The notes under the pieces: generated by a model | The model's database searches: none | What the model was told of the DNA's origin: nothing | Seen by the model: the letters and a program-made list of their open reading frames with translations, nothing else | Program-made: the position numbers and the translations under genes | Shown: positions 42,127 to 51,383 of the stretch, piece by piece | Position numbering within the stretch: position 1 is the stretch's first letter | Layout: every line of letters begins with the position of its first letter | DNA from: Pseudomonas sp. B21-040 | GTDB taxonomy: Bacteria > Pseudomonadota > Gammaproteobacteria > Pseudomonadales > Pseudomonadaceae | Direction of reading: 5' to 3' | Length of the DNA stretch: 64,000 nt | Assembly (NCBI RefSeq): GCF_024748695.1 | Contig: NZ_CP087176.1 | Span: 2,969,501-3,033,500, forward strand

Positions 42127-42857
42127 GCAGGATCTGGCGCCTCAGTATCGAGGCCGGCCTGGAGGCTGAGCGGCAGTTGCTCGACCGTGTGTACGCCGGA
42201 GAGGAGGAGTGGGGGTTGCTGCTATGGCGACCCTCCGACTCAGCCTTGGTGATGCCACGCAGGCTGAGCAGGCTTGCGGGGTTCACGGCGGCAGATATCA
42301 GCTGTACTGCCCTGGGCTGGCCGATTGCATTGCGCGACACGGGCGGCGAGCCGGTGCCGCAATCATCGGCGGTACTCAATGTAGCCTTGGCCTATGTCGT
42401 GCCACTGGAAGATGACGAACAGGCGCGAATAGAAACCGCATATTTACGACTCTGCGAGCCCATCTGCCAGTGGTTGCGTGGCATGGGGTTGCTGCCGGGC
42501 CTCGGTGAGGTCCCAGGAGCATTCTGTGACGGCCGGTTCAATGTCACCCTGGCCCGACGCAAGCTGGTGGGGACGGCCCAGCGTTGGTGCCGCCGTACAG
42601 CAGATAACCGACTGGTGGTCCTGGTCCATGGGGCGATCCTGCTTGAAGACCAGCGTGAGCCTATGGTCGATGTGGTCAATCGTTTCTACCAGAGTTGCGG
42701 TCTGGAGCAACGGTGCCGCGCTTCCAGTCACGTGGCTCTGGATGAGTGGTTGACCTCTACTTGGGATACAGCGCAAAGCCTTGCGAACTGGTTTGAGTTG
42801 CCTTGGGAGGCTTGGTCACCCAGAAAGGAATCTGGCAATTTGAAAGCCCTTTATTGA
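42123..42857 (+). CDS. Lipoate-protein ligase A-family protein
   Basis: A 244-residue member of the biotin/lipoate ligase fold (BPL_LplA_LipB). It shows RRLSRLAGF, the RDTGGEPVPQ segment like the RRxTGGG loop, a GRFNVTLARRKLVGTAQRW strand with the catalytic-type Lys, and VLVHGAILL. It could be an octanoyl- or lipoyl-transferase or ligase that modifies the lipoyl protein two genes upstream, together with the LipA copy at 31492. Its ATG overlaps the E2 stop. It is the last gene of the operon. Confidence 0.82.
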   Translation: MSRIWRLSIEAGLEAERQLLDRVYAGEEEWGLLLWRPSDSALVMPRRLSRLAGFTAADISCTALGWPIALRDTGGEPVPQSSAVLNVALAYVVPLEDDEQARIETAYLRLCEPICQWLRGMGLLPGLGEVPGAFCDGRFNVTLARRKLVGTAQRWCRRTADNRLVVLVHGAILLEDQREPMVDVVNRFYQSCGLEQRCRASSHVALDEWLTSTWDTAQSLANWFELPWEAWSPRKESGNLKALY

Positions 42858-43437
42858 CCTCCTCGTTGGTGCCTGAGCGAAAAAGGCTGAGGACGAGTCG
42901 ATTTCCTTAAGACATCTAGCCGTCGCGGACGTTAGGAACGCGTCCGCTTTTGGCTATTTTCCGCCTCTCGCCGCGGCAGCTAAAGGGCAACGCCAAGCCT
43001 GAGAGGCTGAAAAACTTCAAGCTTGGCGGGTTGGGGAAGTTAGGGCTGAATTTTTCAACGGCCTGATAGGGCAACTCCCCGTTACGCATCGCATCGTAAA
43101 GTTTTTCAAGGTTGGCCTGAAGGCAGGGCCATTGGGGGAATAAGGTTCCGAGCCTCTCCGGGCAGTGCCAGCCATCCTATAAGATTTCGGCCTCGTATTG
43201 CACGAGGTCGCAACATCGCAAGACGGCATCTATCGGTCGATAGAAGGTTATAGCCTGGGGATTGAAATTATCGGTGTGTATGTACGGATGGACGTCAATT
43301 TCTGATGGATGGGCCTCCCGTAGAGCGTAACCGTCCGTCCAACACACCTTCCTGATCCCAGCACCTAGGGCAATGACGCCAAATCAATCCAAAAAGTGGA
43401 CACCTGAAATGCCCATACCGGCACAGTCGCATTAGTT
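42858..43437. other. Spacer after the aco operon, no gene seen
   Basis: About 580 bp. A minus-strand frame at 43017-43229 (70 codons) has no recognisable domain and no good start signal; it may be part of an old mobile-element flank. No clear terminator was identified after the operon. Confidence 0.5.
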
Positions 43438-44409
43438 TTAGCTAAGGTCAGTTATCCCACCATGCGTCTCGAGGCGTGCTTGCCTGCGATAAAAGGCGTG
43501 AATAGCCCACACCACCCCTACAAATAGCAACCCTGTCCCAAGCGCTTCCATAGGAGAGGGCCAGCGTTGGTTGATGAGCAGGCCCAGTGCAGTCGCATAA
43601 AGGGTTTCACTGGCGATCAATTGCCCGCTGAGAGCCAGAGGTAGGCGCCGAGTTGCGATTGACCATGCCCAGGCACCGGCAAGGGTGGCCCCTAACCCCT
43701 GAATTAACCCACAGACTATCAGCGCCTGAGTACCTGCTAACCCGCTCGGATGGCTGGCGAAGTGGGACAGCTTCAGGTAAAGCCCAACTGGGACGAAGGC
43801 CAGCATCTCGACGCTGCACATGAAGATCAGCATGGCAGACCACAGCATGGGGGACATGTTTGGGCGTTGAGCCAAAGCACTTTCATTTAACAGGCCAAAA
43901 CCAGTCCAAAAACCGATTGCCAGCAACGATGCGAGCAGCCCAAGCAGTATCGAAGCTGCCGGGCGCACAACCGTCGCGCTGCTAAAATCAAACACGCTCA
44001 GGTTGACCAAACTTATGCCCAATGCCGCCACCACCAGCGGCCCGGCAATGGCGCGCCAGGGCACGCTGGAGCTTCGCATATTGCCGGCAATCGCGAGCAC
44101 GATCGGTACTGACCCCATCATCACCGGAGGGATCACCGGCCCAGCTGCCAAGACCGCAGTGGTGATCAGGAAGAAGTAGCCGATGTATCCTAAGAAGCCC
44201 AGCAGTGCGGCGCAGGCCCAGTCGCTCAGTCGCAACTGCCGCACTTCGCTACGGTAAACAAACAGCACTAGCAGGCTACCTAAACCGGCAAAGGCGTAAC
44301 TCACCACCGCCAAATCGAAAAGGCTGTAATCGCCGACTAGCCCCGGAAAGATGTAGAGCAGCGACCAGGAAAAAGTGGCGGCAATGGCCGCTAATAAGCC
44401 TAGGGTCAT
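43438..44409 (-). CDS. EamA/DMT-family transporter
   Basis: A 323-residue inner-membrane protein with about ten hydrophobic helices in two repeated halves, the EamA layout. The first helix is LGLLAAIAATFSWSLLYIF. GGAGGA lies ahead of the ATG, whose first bases overlap the TetR gene stop (ATGA). The pair TetR-EamA suggests that the regulator controls export of a compound it senses. The substrate is unknown. Confidence 0.85.
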   Translation of the reverse strand: MTLGLLAAIAATFSWSLLYIFPGLVGDYSLFDLAVVSYAFAGLGSLLVLFVYRSEVRQLRLSDWACAALLGFLGYIGYFFLITTAVLAAGPVIPPVMMGSVPIVLAIAGNMRSSSVPWRAIAGPLVVAALGISLVNLSVFDFSSATVVRPAASILLGLLASLLAIGFWTGFGLLNESALAQRPNMSPMLWSAMLIFMCSVEMLAFVPVGLYLKLSHFASHPSGLAGTQALIVCGLIQGLGATLAGAWAWSIATRRLPLALSGQLIASETLYATALGLLINQRWPSPMEALGTGLLFVGVVWAIHAFYRRQARLETHGGITDLS

Positions 44410-44978
44410 ACGCTCTGCTCCTCCTGGCCCTGCTTCCGGATCCAGCAATGAGCTACGTGCCGGGCAGTGTCGAACACCCGCACGTCCTGGCCCATGGCAC
44501 CGCTGACAAAACTGCCCTCCAGCAAGATAAACAATCCCTCAGCAGCGACGCCAGGGTCGCGTACACCGGCGCTCATGGCCAACGCGGCGAGACTTTCGCG
44601 TATCCCTTGCTTATGCCGGCTCACTGCCAAATGCACAGGGTGGCTGAACTCGGGGAATTCAGCCGCACTGTTGACGAACAGGCACCCGCGCCCGCTATCT
44701 CGCAAAAGATAGCGTTGATACAAATCGAAAAACGCGAGCATGGCACTGACCGGGTCAGCGTGCTTCGCCAAGGCGCGCGCTACCTCTTTGCGCCAGCGTC
44801 GGTCACGCTCATCAAGGCAAGCCACTATCAGCGCATCCTTGGAGGGAAAATGACTGTAGAGCGTCATCTTGGTAACACCCGCCAACATGGCGATGGCCAT
44901 CACACCAGTACTGTGTACGCCTTGTGAAAGGAACAGCTTCAGCGCTGAATCAATCAAGCGCTCACGGGTATTGTCCAT
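44406..44978 (-). CDS. TetR-family repressor
   Basis: A 190-residue regulator. The N-terminal HTH reads LIDSALKLFLSQGVHSTGVMAIAMLAGVTKMTLYSHFPSKDALI, the TetR signature; the C-terminal ~130 residues are the ligand domain. The ATG at 44978 has GGAG ahead. It overlaps the transporter gene, so both are co-transcribed and probably autoregulated; a palindrome-like ACCGGT at about 45019-45024 ahead of the start may be the operator. Confidence 0.87.
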   Translation of the reverse strand: MDNTRERLIDSALKLFLSQGVHSTGVMAIAMLAGVTKMTLYSHFPSKDALIVACLDERDRRWRKEVARALAKHADPVSAMLAFFDLYQRYLLRDSGRGCLFVNSAAEFPEFSHPVHLAVSRHKQGIRESLAALAMSAGVRDPGVAAEGLFILLEGSFVSGAMGQDVRVFDTARHVAHCWIRKQGQEEQSV

Positions 44979-45180
44979 GTTAAGGCACTCCGGCATCGGG
45001 ACGGAGTTGACTATACTGACCGGTAAGATTGAGGCGAATCCAAATACGACCTGAATCATGGCCATTACGACACAGACCGCAACGTGCCAACGCCGCAGTA
45101 AATCGTAGGACTTGGCCAATCAGGAAGTTCGCCACGCTAGCTAAGCGCCCCCACACCAGCGTGGTTAGCAGCTAACGCCA

Positions 45181-45310
45181 TTCTGGTGGCTGCGCAGAGC
45201 CAATTGGAGCTGGCTCATGTATGGGACGGCGGCGAAGTGGCCTCCGTCGAAGGCATGCGCTTCCTCGTACCGGTGCGCACCGCGCATGCCGGTCCCAACC
45301 CGAAGTATTT
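45181..45310 (+). pseudogene. Tn3-family transposase fragment
   Basis: The frame reads LVAAQSQLELAHVWDGGEVA then SVEGMRFLVPVRTAHAGPNP-KYFG, the core of the Tn3 TnpA DDE domain. Only ~43 residues remain of a ~1000-residue protein. The reading then becomes unrelated. Confidence 0.65.
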
Positions 45311-45349
45311 CGGTATCTTGGATTGCTGCCGTTCGGGCTGTCGGACTTT

Positions 45350-45460
45350 CGCGCTTGGTGGCGTAGCGGCGAGGCCACGGGTATCGTCGCCTCGCATGGC
45401 GCGAAAGCGCAAATAGCTGCGTAGGCTCGTGCAGATTACCACGCGTGAACTCGGCTTCCA
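45350..45460 (-). pseudogene. Tyrosine-recombinase fragment
   Basis: The minus strand encodes SLRSYLRFRAMRGDDTRGLA, like the end of the SAM-like core-binding domain of transposon-linked site-specific recombinases. Nothing else of the gene remains here. Confidence 0.35.
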
Positions 45461-45631
45461 GCGGTTGGCCAAGCCACTGAAGGTAAAGGTCACCGTCACT
45501 TGCAAGGTTGCTACATCGACCTTGACGGCCCACGAGAGCGCTACAGCGCTCTGCACAAACGCGTCAACTCCTCCACCGATGAGGCCGCCTGATATGAACC
45601 AAATTGAACTTGCTCAGATGAAATAAATGTT

Positions 45632-45667
45632 TGAAATGTGCCCCGCAAACTTGCGGGGCACATTTCA
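45632..45667 (-). terminator. Long perfect hairpin, terminator-like
   Basis: GAAATGTGCCCCGCAA and its complement face each other with only a short loop. It directly follows the stop of the LysR fragment on the minus strand and probably was its terminator; there is no long T-run. Confidence 0.55.
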
Positions 45668-45790
45668 TGCCGCGGGACGTCGAGCTTCGTCGGTCAACCA
45701 TTCGATGTATCGGCGTGCCGTACTGCTGAGCACTTTCTGGCGCTGCGTCAGCAGGTAGTAGACTTGCTTATGACGCATCGTCAACTCTGG
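45665..45790 (-). pseudogene. LysR-type regulator, 3' fragment
   Basis: The last ~35 codons give YYLLTQRQKVLSSTARRYIE then WLTDEARRP and a stop, as at the end of a LysR effector domain. The rest is lost. It lies next to the binding-protein fragment at 45856 on the same strand; both may come from one lost choline/betaine-related locus. Confidence 0.35.
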
Positions 45791-45855
45791 GCAGAATGAC
45801 CATTCAGCCACTGCGCAAGGGCCTCTCGGTGAGCTTCAGGGCGCGCAGCGCTTCA

Positions 45856-46872
45856 TCAAAGTCCGAAGTACTGCTGCGCGGCAGCCTTGGCATCCTTGCC
45901 GTCAAAGGTGGTCAGTCCATCCAGCCACGGGTCGAGCCACTGCGGATTGCGAGTGATCCAGGCCTTGGCCAGTTGAAGCGGATCTTTCTTGTCGAGAATG
46001 CCCATCATCAGTTCACTTTCCATCTGGACGTCAAACTTCATGTTGCTGATCAGCTTCGCTGCGTTCGGGCAGCGCTGGGCATAGTCGGGCGTAGTCACGG
46101 TATAGACCGTCGCGGCGCCATAATTGGGGCCGAACACCTGATCCCCTCCGGAAAGGTAGGTCATCTTGAAATCCAGGTTCATCGGGTGCGGAGCCCAGCC
46201 TAGGAACAGGATCGCTTTCTCGCGCCTGATCGCCCGCGAAACCTGCATGCGCATCGCCGTCTCACTGGACTCTACCAACTGGAAGTCACCCAGGCTGTAG
46301 AGGTTTTCCTTGATCTTTTTTCTCAGCGAGGAAATGCCACCGCTATGGGCATCGAACAACATCTCGTGGCCTTGGCTGGGATACGCCACCAACCAAAATG
46401 CGCGACTGGCGCACAGCATCATGTGGGAGACCTGGATGCGTCGAAACAGGCCGCCGATCAGCAGACCTTCTTCGCTCCAGTCGAACTGAAAGGCCTCGCC
46501 GAGTGCAAAGGTCAGCAGTACGAAGGCCCGAAACGATTTGCCTTGCTCACCGCGCCACGAGCGTATGAAGGCGGTGAACTGGCGGTAACCGCCGTCGTAA
46601 CCCTCGGCCTTGATCTGTTCGAAGAGTGCTTTGGCGCTCCTCCGATTGTGCTTTGCCCGGAAGGAATCGGCCTTGAGCGCCTGCTCCAGCGTCTCGTGAA
46701 ATGGACTGAGTTTGTTGAAGGTTGCGCACCGCAGGTACGCCGGCTGAGTGGCTTCGGGTGCTCTGCCCCATTTTCGGATGGTCTTTCTCGACAGCCCGGT
46801 ACGCTTGGCTATCTGATGCAGCGACAGCTTGTCGCGAAAATACACGCGCCGAATTTTGCCCATCATTTCCAT
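45856..46872 (-). CDS. In-frame chimera: IS21 IstA N-terminus + choline/betaine-type binding protein C-terminus
   Basis: A 338-residue frame without stops. Residues 1-177 are the IS21 transposase start: an HTH (LHQIAKRTGLSRKTIRKWGR) and the first DDE part (EAFQFDWSEEGLLIGG...GHEMLFDAHSG). From ~178 it switches to the C-terminal lobe of a glycine-betaine/choline/carnitine ABC binding protein: YSLGDFQLVESSETAM, FLGWAPHPMN, GPNYGAATVYTV and DGLTT. The junction lies near 46340. The binding protein has lost its signal and first lobe and the transposase its catalytic end, so neither activity is expected. It seems an accident of deletion after IS21 insertion; the open frame is notable. Confidence 0.8.
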   Translation of the reverse strand: MEMMGKIRRVYFRDKLSLHQIAKRTGLSRKTIRKWGRAPEATQPAYLRCATFNKLSPFHETLEQALKADSFRAKHNRRSAKALFEQIKAEGYDGGYRQFTAFIRSWRGEQGKSFRAFVLLTFALGEAFQFDWSEEGLLIGGLFRRIQVSHMMLCASRAFWLVAYPSQGHEMLFDAHSGGISSLRKKIKENLYSLGDFQLVESSETAMRMQVSRAIRREKAILFLGWAPHPMNLDFKMTYLSGGDQVFGPNYGAATVYTVTTPDYAQRCPNAAKLISNMKFDVQMESELMMGILDKKDPLQLAKAWITRNPQWLDPWLDGLTTFDGKDAKAAAQQYFGL

Positions 46873-46974
46873 GCTGATCGCCCTGTGTTCTCCCGCTCAA
46901 AAATTGAGCAGAAGCAGTTGAACACCTGGGTCAGTTTTCGGTCAGGGGCAACAGCGCAGGTGAATACTCAGCTG

Positions 46975-47456
46975 CGCAGGGTAGCGTTCTCGACGCACAT
47001 TGCTCTGGGTTCGCTTCGGACGTTTACCGTCAGCCTGGCGTAGATAACTGATCAGCTGGCGTTTCAGCTCGCCGCGTGGATAACCATCGATGGCGAGGTA
47101 GATAGTTTCGTGGCTCACATGTCGCTCGGATTGGCCGGGCTAGATACTGCATAGTCTGCGGGCAATTTGTTGCGGTGACCAGCCAATGCGGAGCATTTCG
47201 ACGACCACTTGAAACAGCTCTGAGTCTGGAGATAAGCGCCGCTGACGGCGAAGCACATGTCGAAGCTGTTGAGCCCTCCTGGTGGCTTGGATGGCGTCAT
47301 AGTAAGGCTGCAAGGGGGGCGCTTGATCTCACGACTAATGGTGCTGGGGTGACGGCCAAGCAAAGCGGCAATAGCTCGCAGCGACTGCCGTTGAAATAGC
47401 ATCACCATAATGGTGACGCGTTCCTCGGTACTCAAATGTTTGTATTGGGTAGACAT
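46975..47456 (-). pseudogene. IS30-family transposase, decayed
   Basis: The 5' end is good: MSTQYKHLSTEERVTIMVML and AIAALLGRHPSTISREIKR, the IS30 HTH. After ~46 codons the frame breaks. Further down, other frames give SERHVSHETIYLAIDGYPRG and ELKRQLISYLRQ. At least two frame changes and a stop are seen. It lies just left of the conjugative element genes. Confidence 0.75.
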
Positions 47457-47672
47457 GGCAACACCTTACATCAGGTGTTGCACTTGCTCCTTGAGATCGC
47501 CAGGCTTATGACGCCATCATTCAATACGCTACCTCGATTCGAGTAAGTAAAGAGGGGAAGGCACAGATCAAGGTCGCACGCGAAAGTAAAAGATTGAAGG
47601 CTATAGCGGCAAAGTTGTGACTGCGATAGGGGGTGGCCCGCTTTCGCGCCAAGCCCCACGATAGATACATAC

Positions 47673-49397
47673 TCACCCCTCATCAAGTGCGAGAAATGGG
47701 TTATCTGGAGGTATCAATTCTAAAAGTGATATCGGCTCCGCAATCAAGTAACCCTTCAAGGTCGTTTTCTTCCTGGGACCTTGCACTTGGCATACCCAGA
47801 TATTCAGACCGTTGTTTCGCTTTCTGTGGACCTTCAATTTCTCAAACTGCTTCTGCACCCAACGCCATTCTTCAATCCCTTGATCGGCCCCTTGAGAGAT
47901 ACCAGGAAACTCCTGCGCGTAGCGTTGGAAAAGTCCCGGCGTGACCAGAAATACGCTGCCACTCACCGTGTGGATTTTGGCCTTGCTGTCATTGATGATC
48001 AGCTTGTGGCTCAGGATGCCTTCTTTGACCCAATTCAGAAACGCCTGGCCAGGGTTATCCGAAGGAGGGAGTGAGGTTTCGAGAGCGCTTTCTGACGGTG
48101 CATCACTGGCCTCAGGCTCCCCCGACTCGAACATGTCCAGCAGCGTGCCGAGGTAGTCGGCATCCTCCAGCGCCATGGCATCTGGCTGCGATTTGCTTTG
48201 ACGCGATTCTGTATTGGCTGCCTTGGGGGCTGGTGGTGATACCGAAGCGTTGGACTGATTGTCATCGAGTGCAACGCTCACCGTTCCGCGGAAAGCGGCG
48301 GGGCGGTTTTCGCTTCCCCAAATCAACGCCGGTTGAAGGCGCAGAAAGGTAAAGCTCTGCTGCCAGTCTCCCTGCGCCACTAGCGCAGTCCAGATGGCTT
48401 TGCCTTCCGGTGTCGACTCAACCAATCCATGCGATTGGAGTTCGTCGAACACGGCAATGTTGGATGAGGGAATGCCTTCAATCGCTTGTGAAAGCAAATA
48501 AGCTCGTAGCTTGTCCGTGACTGCCTTGCTGACTAGCCAGAGGGCGTCGTGTGTCAGCCAGCCCGCGGCACCTGGCTGGTTGAGTTTCAGCTCGTGTTGA
48601 ACCAGATGACGCAGTCCGCTGATCAAATGGTGTTGCAGCGAATGGATAGGGGCCTGCAGCGCCTTGCTTGGGTTACCGCCAATGTTCTGTGTGGTGGAGA
48701 CGCGGTCGGCTTGAATAACCAACTCGCCGAGCACGCCGGCACGTTCATACTGACCGGCCAAGACATACAGCAAGCTGGCCCAGAGCGACGGAAAGCCACT
48801 GAGCCAATCGAGGATCGGGCGGTCGAGAATCTGGGTGTAGAGCAAACCTGCGGCGGCGCCGTGCAGATGGTAATCCCGACCCTTGAGGTAACGAAAACGG
48901 TAGGGCTGATCCAGGGAGCCCTGCCAAGGATGCCAAACACGGCCATCCTGGCGTTCGACCAGCAGGTCCACGGCGATCTTGCCGATGTCATGCAGCAGGG
49001 CGCCATAGGCGATGCCAGCCGACCAGGCATCGGTCTGGGCGGCTTGGTCTTCGGGCGCCGCACCGGTCGGAAGCAGGTACGACTGACGCAGTTTTAAACT
49101 GCAAGCGACCAGCTCCAGACCATGGTCGAGCATGCCGCCGAGATACGCATGGTGGTGCGTCTCGCTGGCCGGGAGTTGCTGGACCCGTTCGGCGTAGCGA
49201 TGGATCGGATTTAAATAGAGCTGGATGAACTGCGCGTGGGAGAGGGCGGTGTACTGCCAGATGCGATCGAGCAGCTGGCGGCGGTGTTCCGCGGCTAACA
49301 AGCTCTGGGCCGACTCGATGGGCAGGTAACCTTCGGCGACGCTCACGGTCGGTGGTGGAGGAGGCTTCTGCCTTTTGTGGCGAAACAGACTGAGCAT
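47673..49397 (-). CDS. traI: MOB-H conjugative relaxase TraI (HD-type)
   Basis: A 574-residue relaxase that nicks oriT. The N-terminal TraI_2 domain has the metal-binding HHH at residues 81-83 (ETHHHAYLGGMLDHGLE) and His137-Asp138 in LLHDIGK, the MOB-H signature. The C-terminal ~130 residues (AFLNWVKEGILSHKLIINDS) are the TraI_2_C domain. GGAGGT lies close to the ATG. It is the last T4SS-linked gene before the IS relics. The frame is intact. Confidence 0.92.
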   Translation of the reverse strand: MLSLFRHKRQKPPPPPTVSVAEGYLPIESAQSLLAAEHRRQLLDRIWQYTALSHAQFIQLYLNPIHRYAERVQQLPASETHHHAYLGGMLDHGLELVACSLKLRQSYLLPTGAAPEDQAAQTDAWSAGIAYGALLHDIGKIAVDLLVERQDGRVWHPWQGSLDQPYRFRYLKGRDYHLHGAAAGLLYTQILDRPILDWLSGFPSLWASLLYVLAGQYERAGVLGELVIQADRVSTTQNIGGNPSKALQAPIHSLQHHLISGLRHLVQHELKLNQPGAAGWLTHDALWLVSKAVTDKLRAYLLSQAIEGIPSSNIAVFDELQSHGLVESTPEGKAIWTALVAQGDWQQSFTFLRLQPALIWGSENRPAAFRGTVSVALDDNQSNASVSPPAPKAANTESRQSKSQPDAMALEDADYLGTLLDMFESGEPEASDAPSESALETSLPPSDNPGQAFLNWVKEGILSHKLIINDSKAKIHTVSGSVFLVTPGLFQRYAQEFPGISQGADQGIEEWRWVQKQFEKLKVHRKRNNGLNIWVCQVQGPRKKTTLKGYLIAEPISLLELIPPDNPFLALDEG

Positions 49398-49620
49398 CAG
49401 GACCTCCGGGAAATGGTTGGGTCAGTGGCCTTTTAGCCTTTTCGGATAGGGCTCTTACCCTTGACTCCCCATTCCCTTACAACCCTTACCGATCCTTTTG
49501 GTGCGTGTCCTTTTGTGCGGCAATCGGAATATTGATACTGCTCGCCATCATTTTGTTGGAGGGCTGGTACGGCAAAGAAAAGAGTCGGTAGACTGCGGTG
49601 CCTATTTTTTGGGACTTGCC

Positions 49621-49818
49621 ATGAACCTCACTGATGCCACGCTCGTGCTGCTGCTCGCGGCACGTATCCATGGGACCGACGAAGCTGTCAGGGCCTCGGC
49701 GAAGAGCGTGGTCAAGAAGTTGCCACGCAGCAAGCGCGATCTGATCTACAAGGTGATCGACAGTCGGAGCCCGCTCGATCTGGTGGATTTTCTGGCGCAG
49801 AACCTGGATACGGAATGA
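49621..49818 (+). CDS. Small helical ICE protein
   Basis: A 65-residue protein (MNLTDATLVLLLAARIHGTD...) that is wholly helical and carries a basic segment (KKLPRSKRDLIYKV). No family is recognised. It lies between the relaxase and the ArdC gene on the opposite strand. GGGA precedes its ATG; longer upstream frames lack support. Confidence 0.5.
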   Translation: MNLTDATLVLLLAARIHGTDEAVRASAKSVVKKLPRSKRDLIYKVIDSRSPLDLVDFLAQNLDTE

Positions 49819-49955
49819 CATGCTACGGGTGTGCGCCCCTCTGTTGTTCTTTGCGTGAGGGGCCCGCGGCGTGATGTCGTCTGTTTTCAGGGAACAGAAA
49901 AAAGGGCTCAACTCGCGTTGGGCCCTGTGAAGCGTTTGCAGTGGTGAGATAACGA

Positions 49956-50918
49956 TCAAGCTCCATCGTTCATGCACAGCGAGTCATCCACGACGGCTTG
50001 CTTCAGTTGCTGCTCCAAGTTGAGTACATACTCCGAGGCGCTGCGGGCGTGACCGCTGGCGCGGAAGATCGCGCGTTTGTCAGCCTTGAGCAGGCTGAGC
50101 CAGGAGTCGATGTAACCCTCGTGCCGCAGCTCTCCCTGTATACCGGTGTAGGCACATAAGAACGCAGCGCCCATTTCGGCGATCAACTCCTCAAACGCGT
50201 AGCTTGGCGAGCCGAACGAACAGGGTGACGTCACGCCTTCGCGCTGCAACCGAGCGTGATGCCCGGTCCAGTGTGTCAGCTCGTGAAGTGCGGTGGCGTA
50301 GTACCCACCTTCATCGTGAAATTGCGCTTTTGTCGGCAGTTGGATGAGATCCCTGATCGGGTGGTAAAAGGCTTCGTCGGCAGATCGATGAACGATGTGT
50401 GCGCCTGAACTTAACAGCAGATTTTCCGCAGCACTGTTGGCCAGGAAGGGATCGGTCGGGTCCGTCTCGAGCAAGGTTTCGTTGAACGTTTCTAGCCCCT
50501 CCGTTTGCTCGATGTTGAACAGAAAATGCGTCCTGAGAATGCCAAAGTGAGCGACCTTGGGTTGACCGTTCTCATCGAGGACCGGTTGGCCTGACTCGGT
50601 CTGTTCCTCGCGCTCCATCGGCTTGTAGAGCACCGCTAGGGCACTGTGCTCACCCTTACGGATGTGCCCGCCGGCCTTTTTGGCTTGATTGAAGGTCAGC
50701 CAACGATCTTGAGTGAATCCCTGCGACCTCGCCTCGGCCCAGAGCAACGGTAAGTTGATCCCCGAGTAGGGGCGACGCGTGATGGCGTTAATGGGGAAGG
50801 GTTGATGGTGACCGACGTCAGCTGAGCCACTTGAGGACCAGGGTTTGATCCAGGGGGCAACGCCTTGGTCCAACGCGGTAACGATCTTGTCAGTCACGTC
50901 TTGGTAGATATCGCGCAT
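49956..50918 (-). CDS. ArdC-like antirestriction protein
   Basis: A 320-residue protein. The N-terminal ~135 residues are the ArdC ssDNA-binding domain (IVTALDQGVAPWIKPW and AITRRPYSGINLPLLW). The C-terminal half is a zinc metallopeptidase-like domain with HELTH at 212-216 (ALHELTHWTGH) and a downstream Glu in FEELIAEMGAAF. ArdC proteins protect incoming single-stranded DNA from restriction in the recipient. GAGGAAA lies ahead of the ATG. Confidence 0.88.
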   Translation of the reverse strand: MRDIYQDVTDKIVTALDQGVAPWIKPWSSSGSADVGHHQPFPINAITRRPYSGINLPLLWAEARSQGFTQDRWLTFNQAKKAGGHIRKGEHSALAVLYKPMEREEQTESGQPVLDENGQPKVAHFGILRTHFLFNIEQTEGLETFNETLLETDPTDPFLANSAAENLLLSSGAHIVHRSADEAFYHPIRDLIQLPTKAQFHDEGGYYATALHELTHWTGHHARLQREGVTSPCSFGSPSYAFEELIAEMGAAFLCAYTGIQGELRHEGYIDSWLSLLKADKRAIFRASGHARSASEYVLNLEQQLKQAVVDDSLCMNDGA

Positions 50919-51053
50919 GGCATTTTCCTCGAGAGAAAACGGAGGAACGCCTTGCCCGTCGGGGAGGGTTCCCCGGTGGGTGATGGTTGGATTGATGCAG
51001 GGCTTGCATGCCGTCTGAGTGTGGATCGGGGTGGTGAGTACGACCGTGTGCGT

Positions 51054-51383
51054 TTAGCGTTGATGTTCTCCTGCAAGCGCTATCAGTAAGGCGTTAGGCT
51101 GGCCTGGCTCGAGGAGCAGGCTTAGGCTCAGTTGCAGCAACGGGTTTTGGCGTGGATGACCCGTTGACGCGATGTGGGCTACCTCGAACAGCACATAGGG
51201 CTCGTGTGGAGAGGCCAGGTGTGCCTCGAAGGCTGCGCGCAATACGTGGCTGAGCCGATCGACCTGCAGCTTCTCAGGATGACCTGAGCGCTCGAGCAGT
51301 ACCACGTTTTGCCAAGCTGCGGGGGTGAACACAATAGGAAGCTGAAGGGTGTTCAGGGCTTTGGGTGTTAGCGAGTCGGACAT
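51054..51383 (-). CDS. Hypothetical ICE protein
   Basis: A 109-residue soluble protein of unknown family, mixed alpha/beta, with conserved-looking HEPYVLFEVAHI and a hydrophobic C-terminal strand region. GGAGG lies 7 bp ahead of the ATG. It precedes ardC on the same strand by ~135 bp. Confidence 0.55.
   Translation of the reverse strand: MSDSLTPKALNTLQLPIVFTPAAWQNVVLLERSGHPEKLQVDRLSHVLRAAFEAHLASPHEPYVLFEVAHIASTGHPRQNPLLQLSLSLLLEPGQPNALLIALAGEHQR

Noticed and set aside
43017..43229. 70-codon minus-strand frame after the aco operon
   Set aside because: Composition and lack of a start signal suggest a chance frame, perhaps in an old mobile-element flank.
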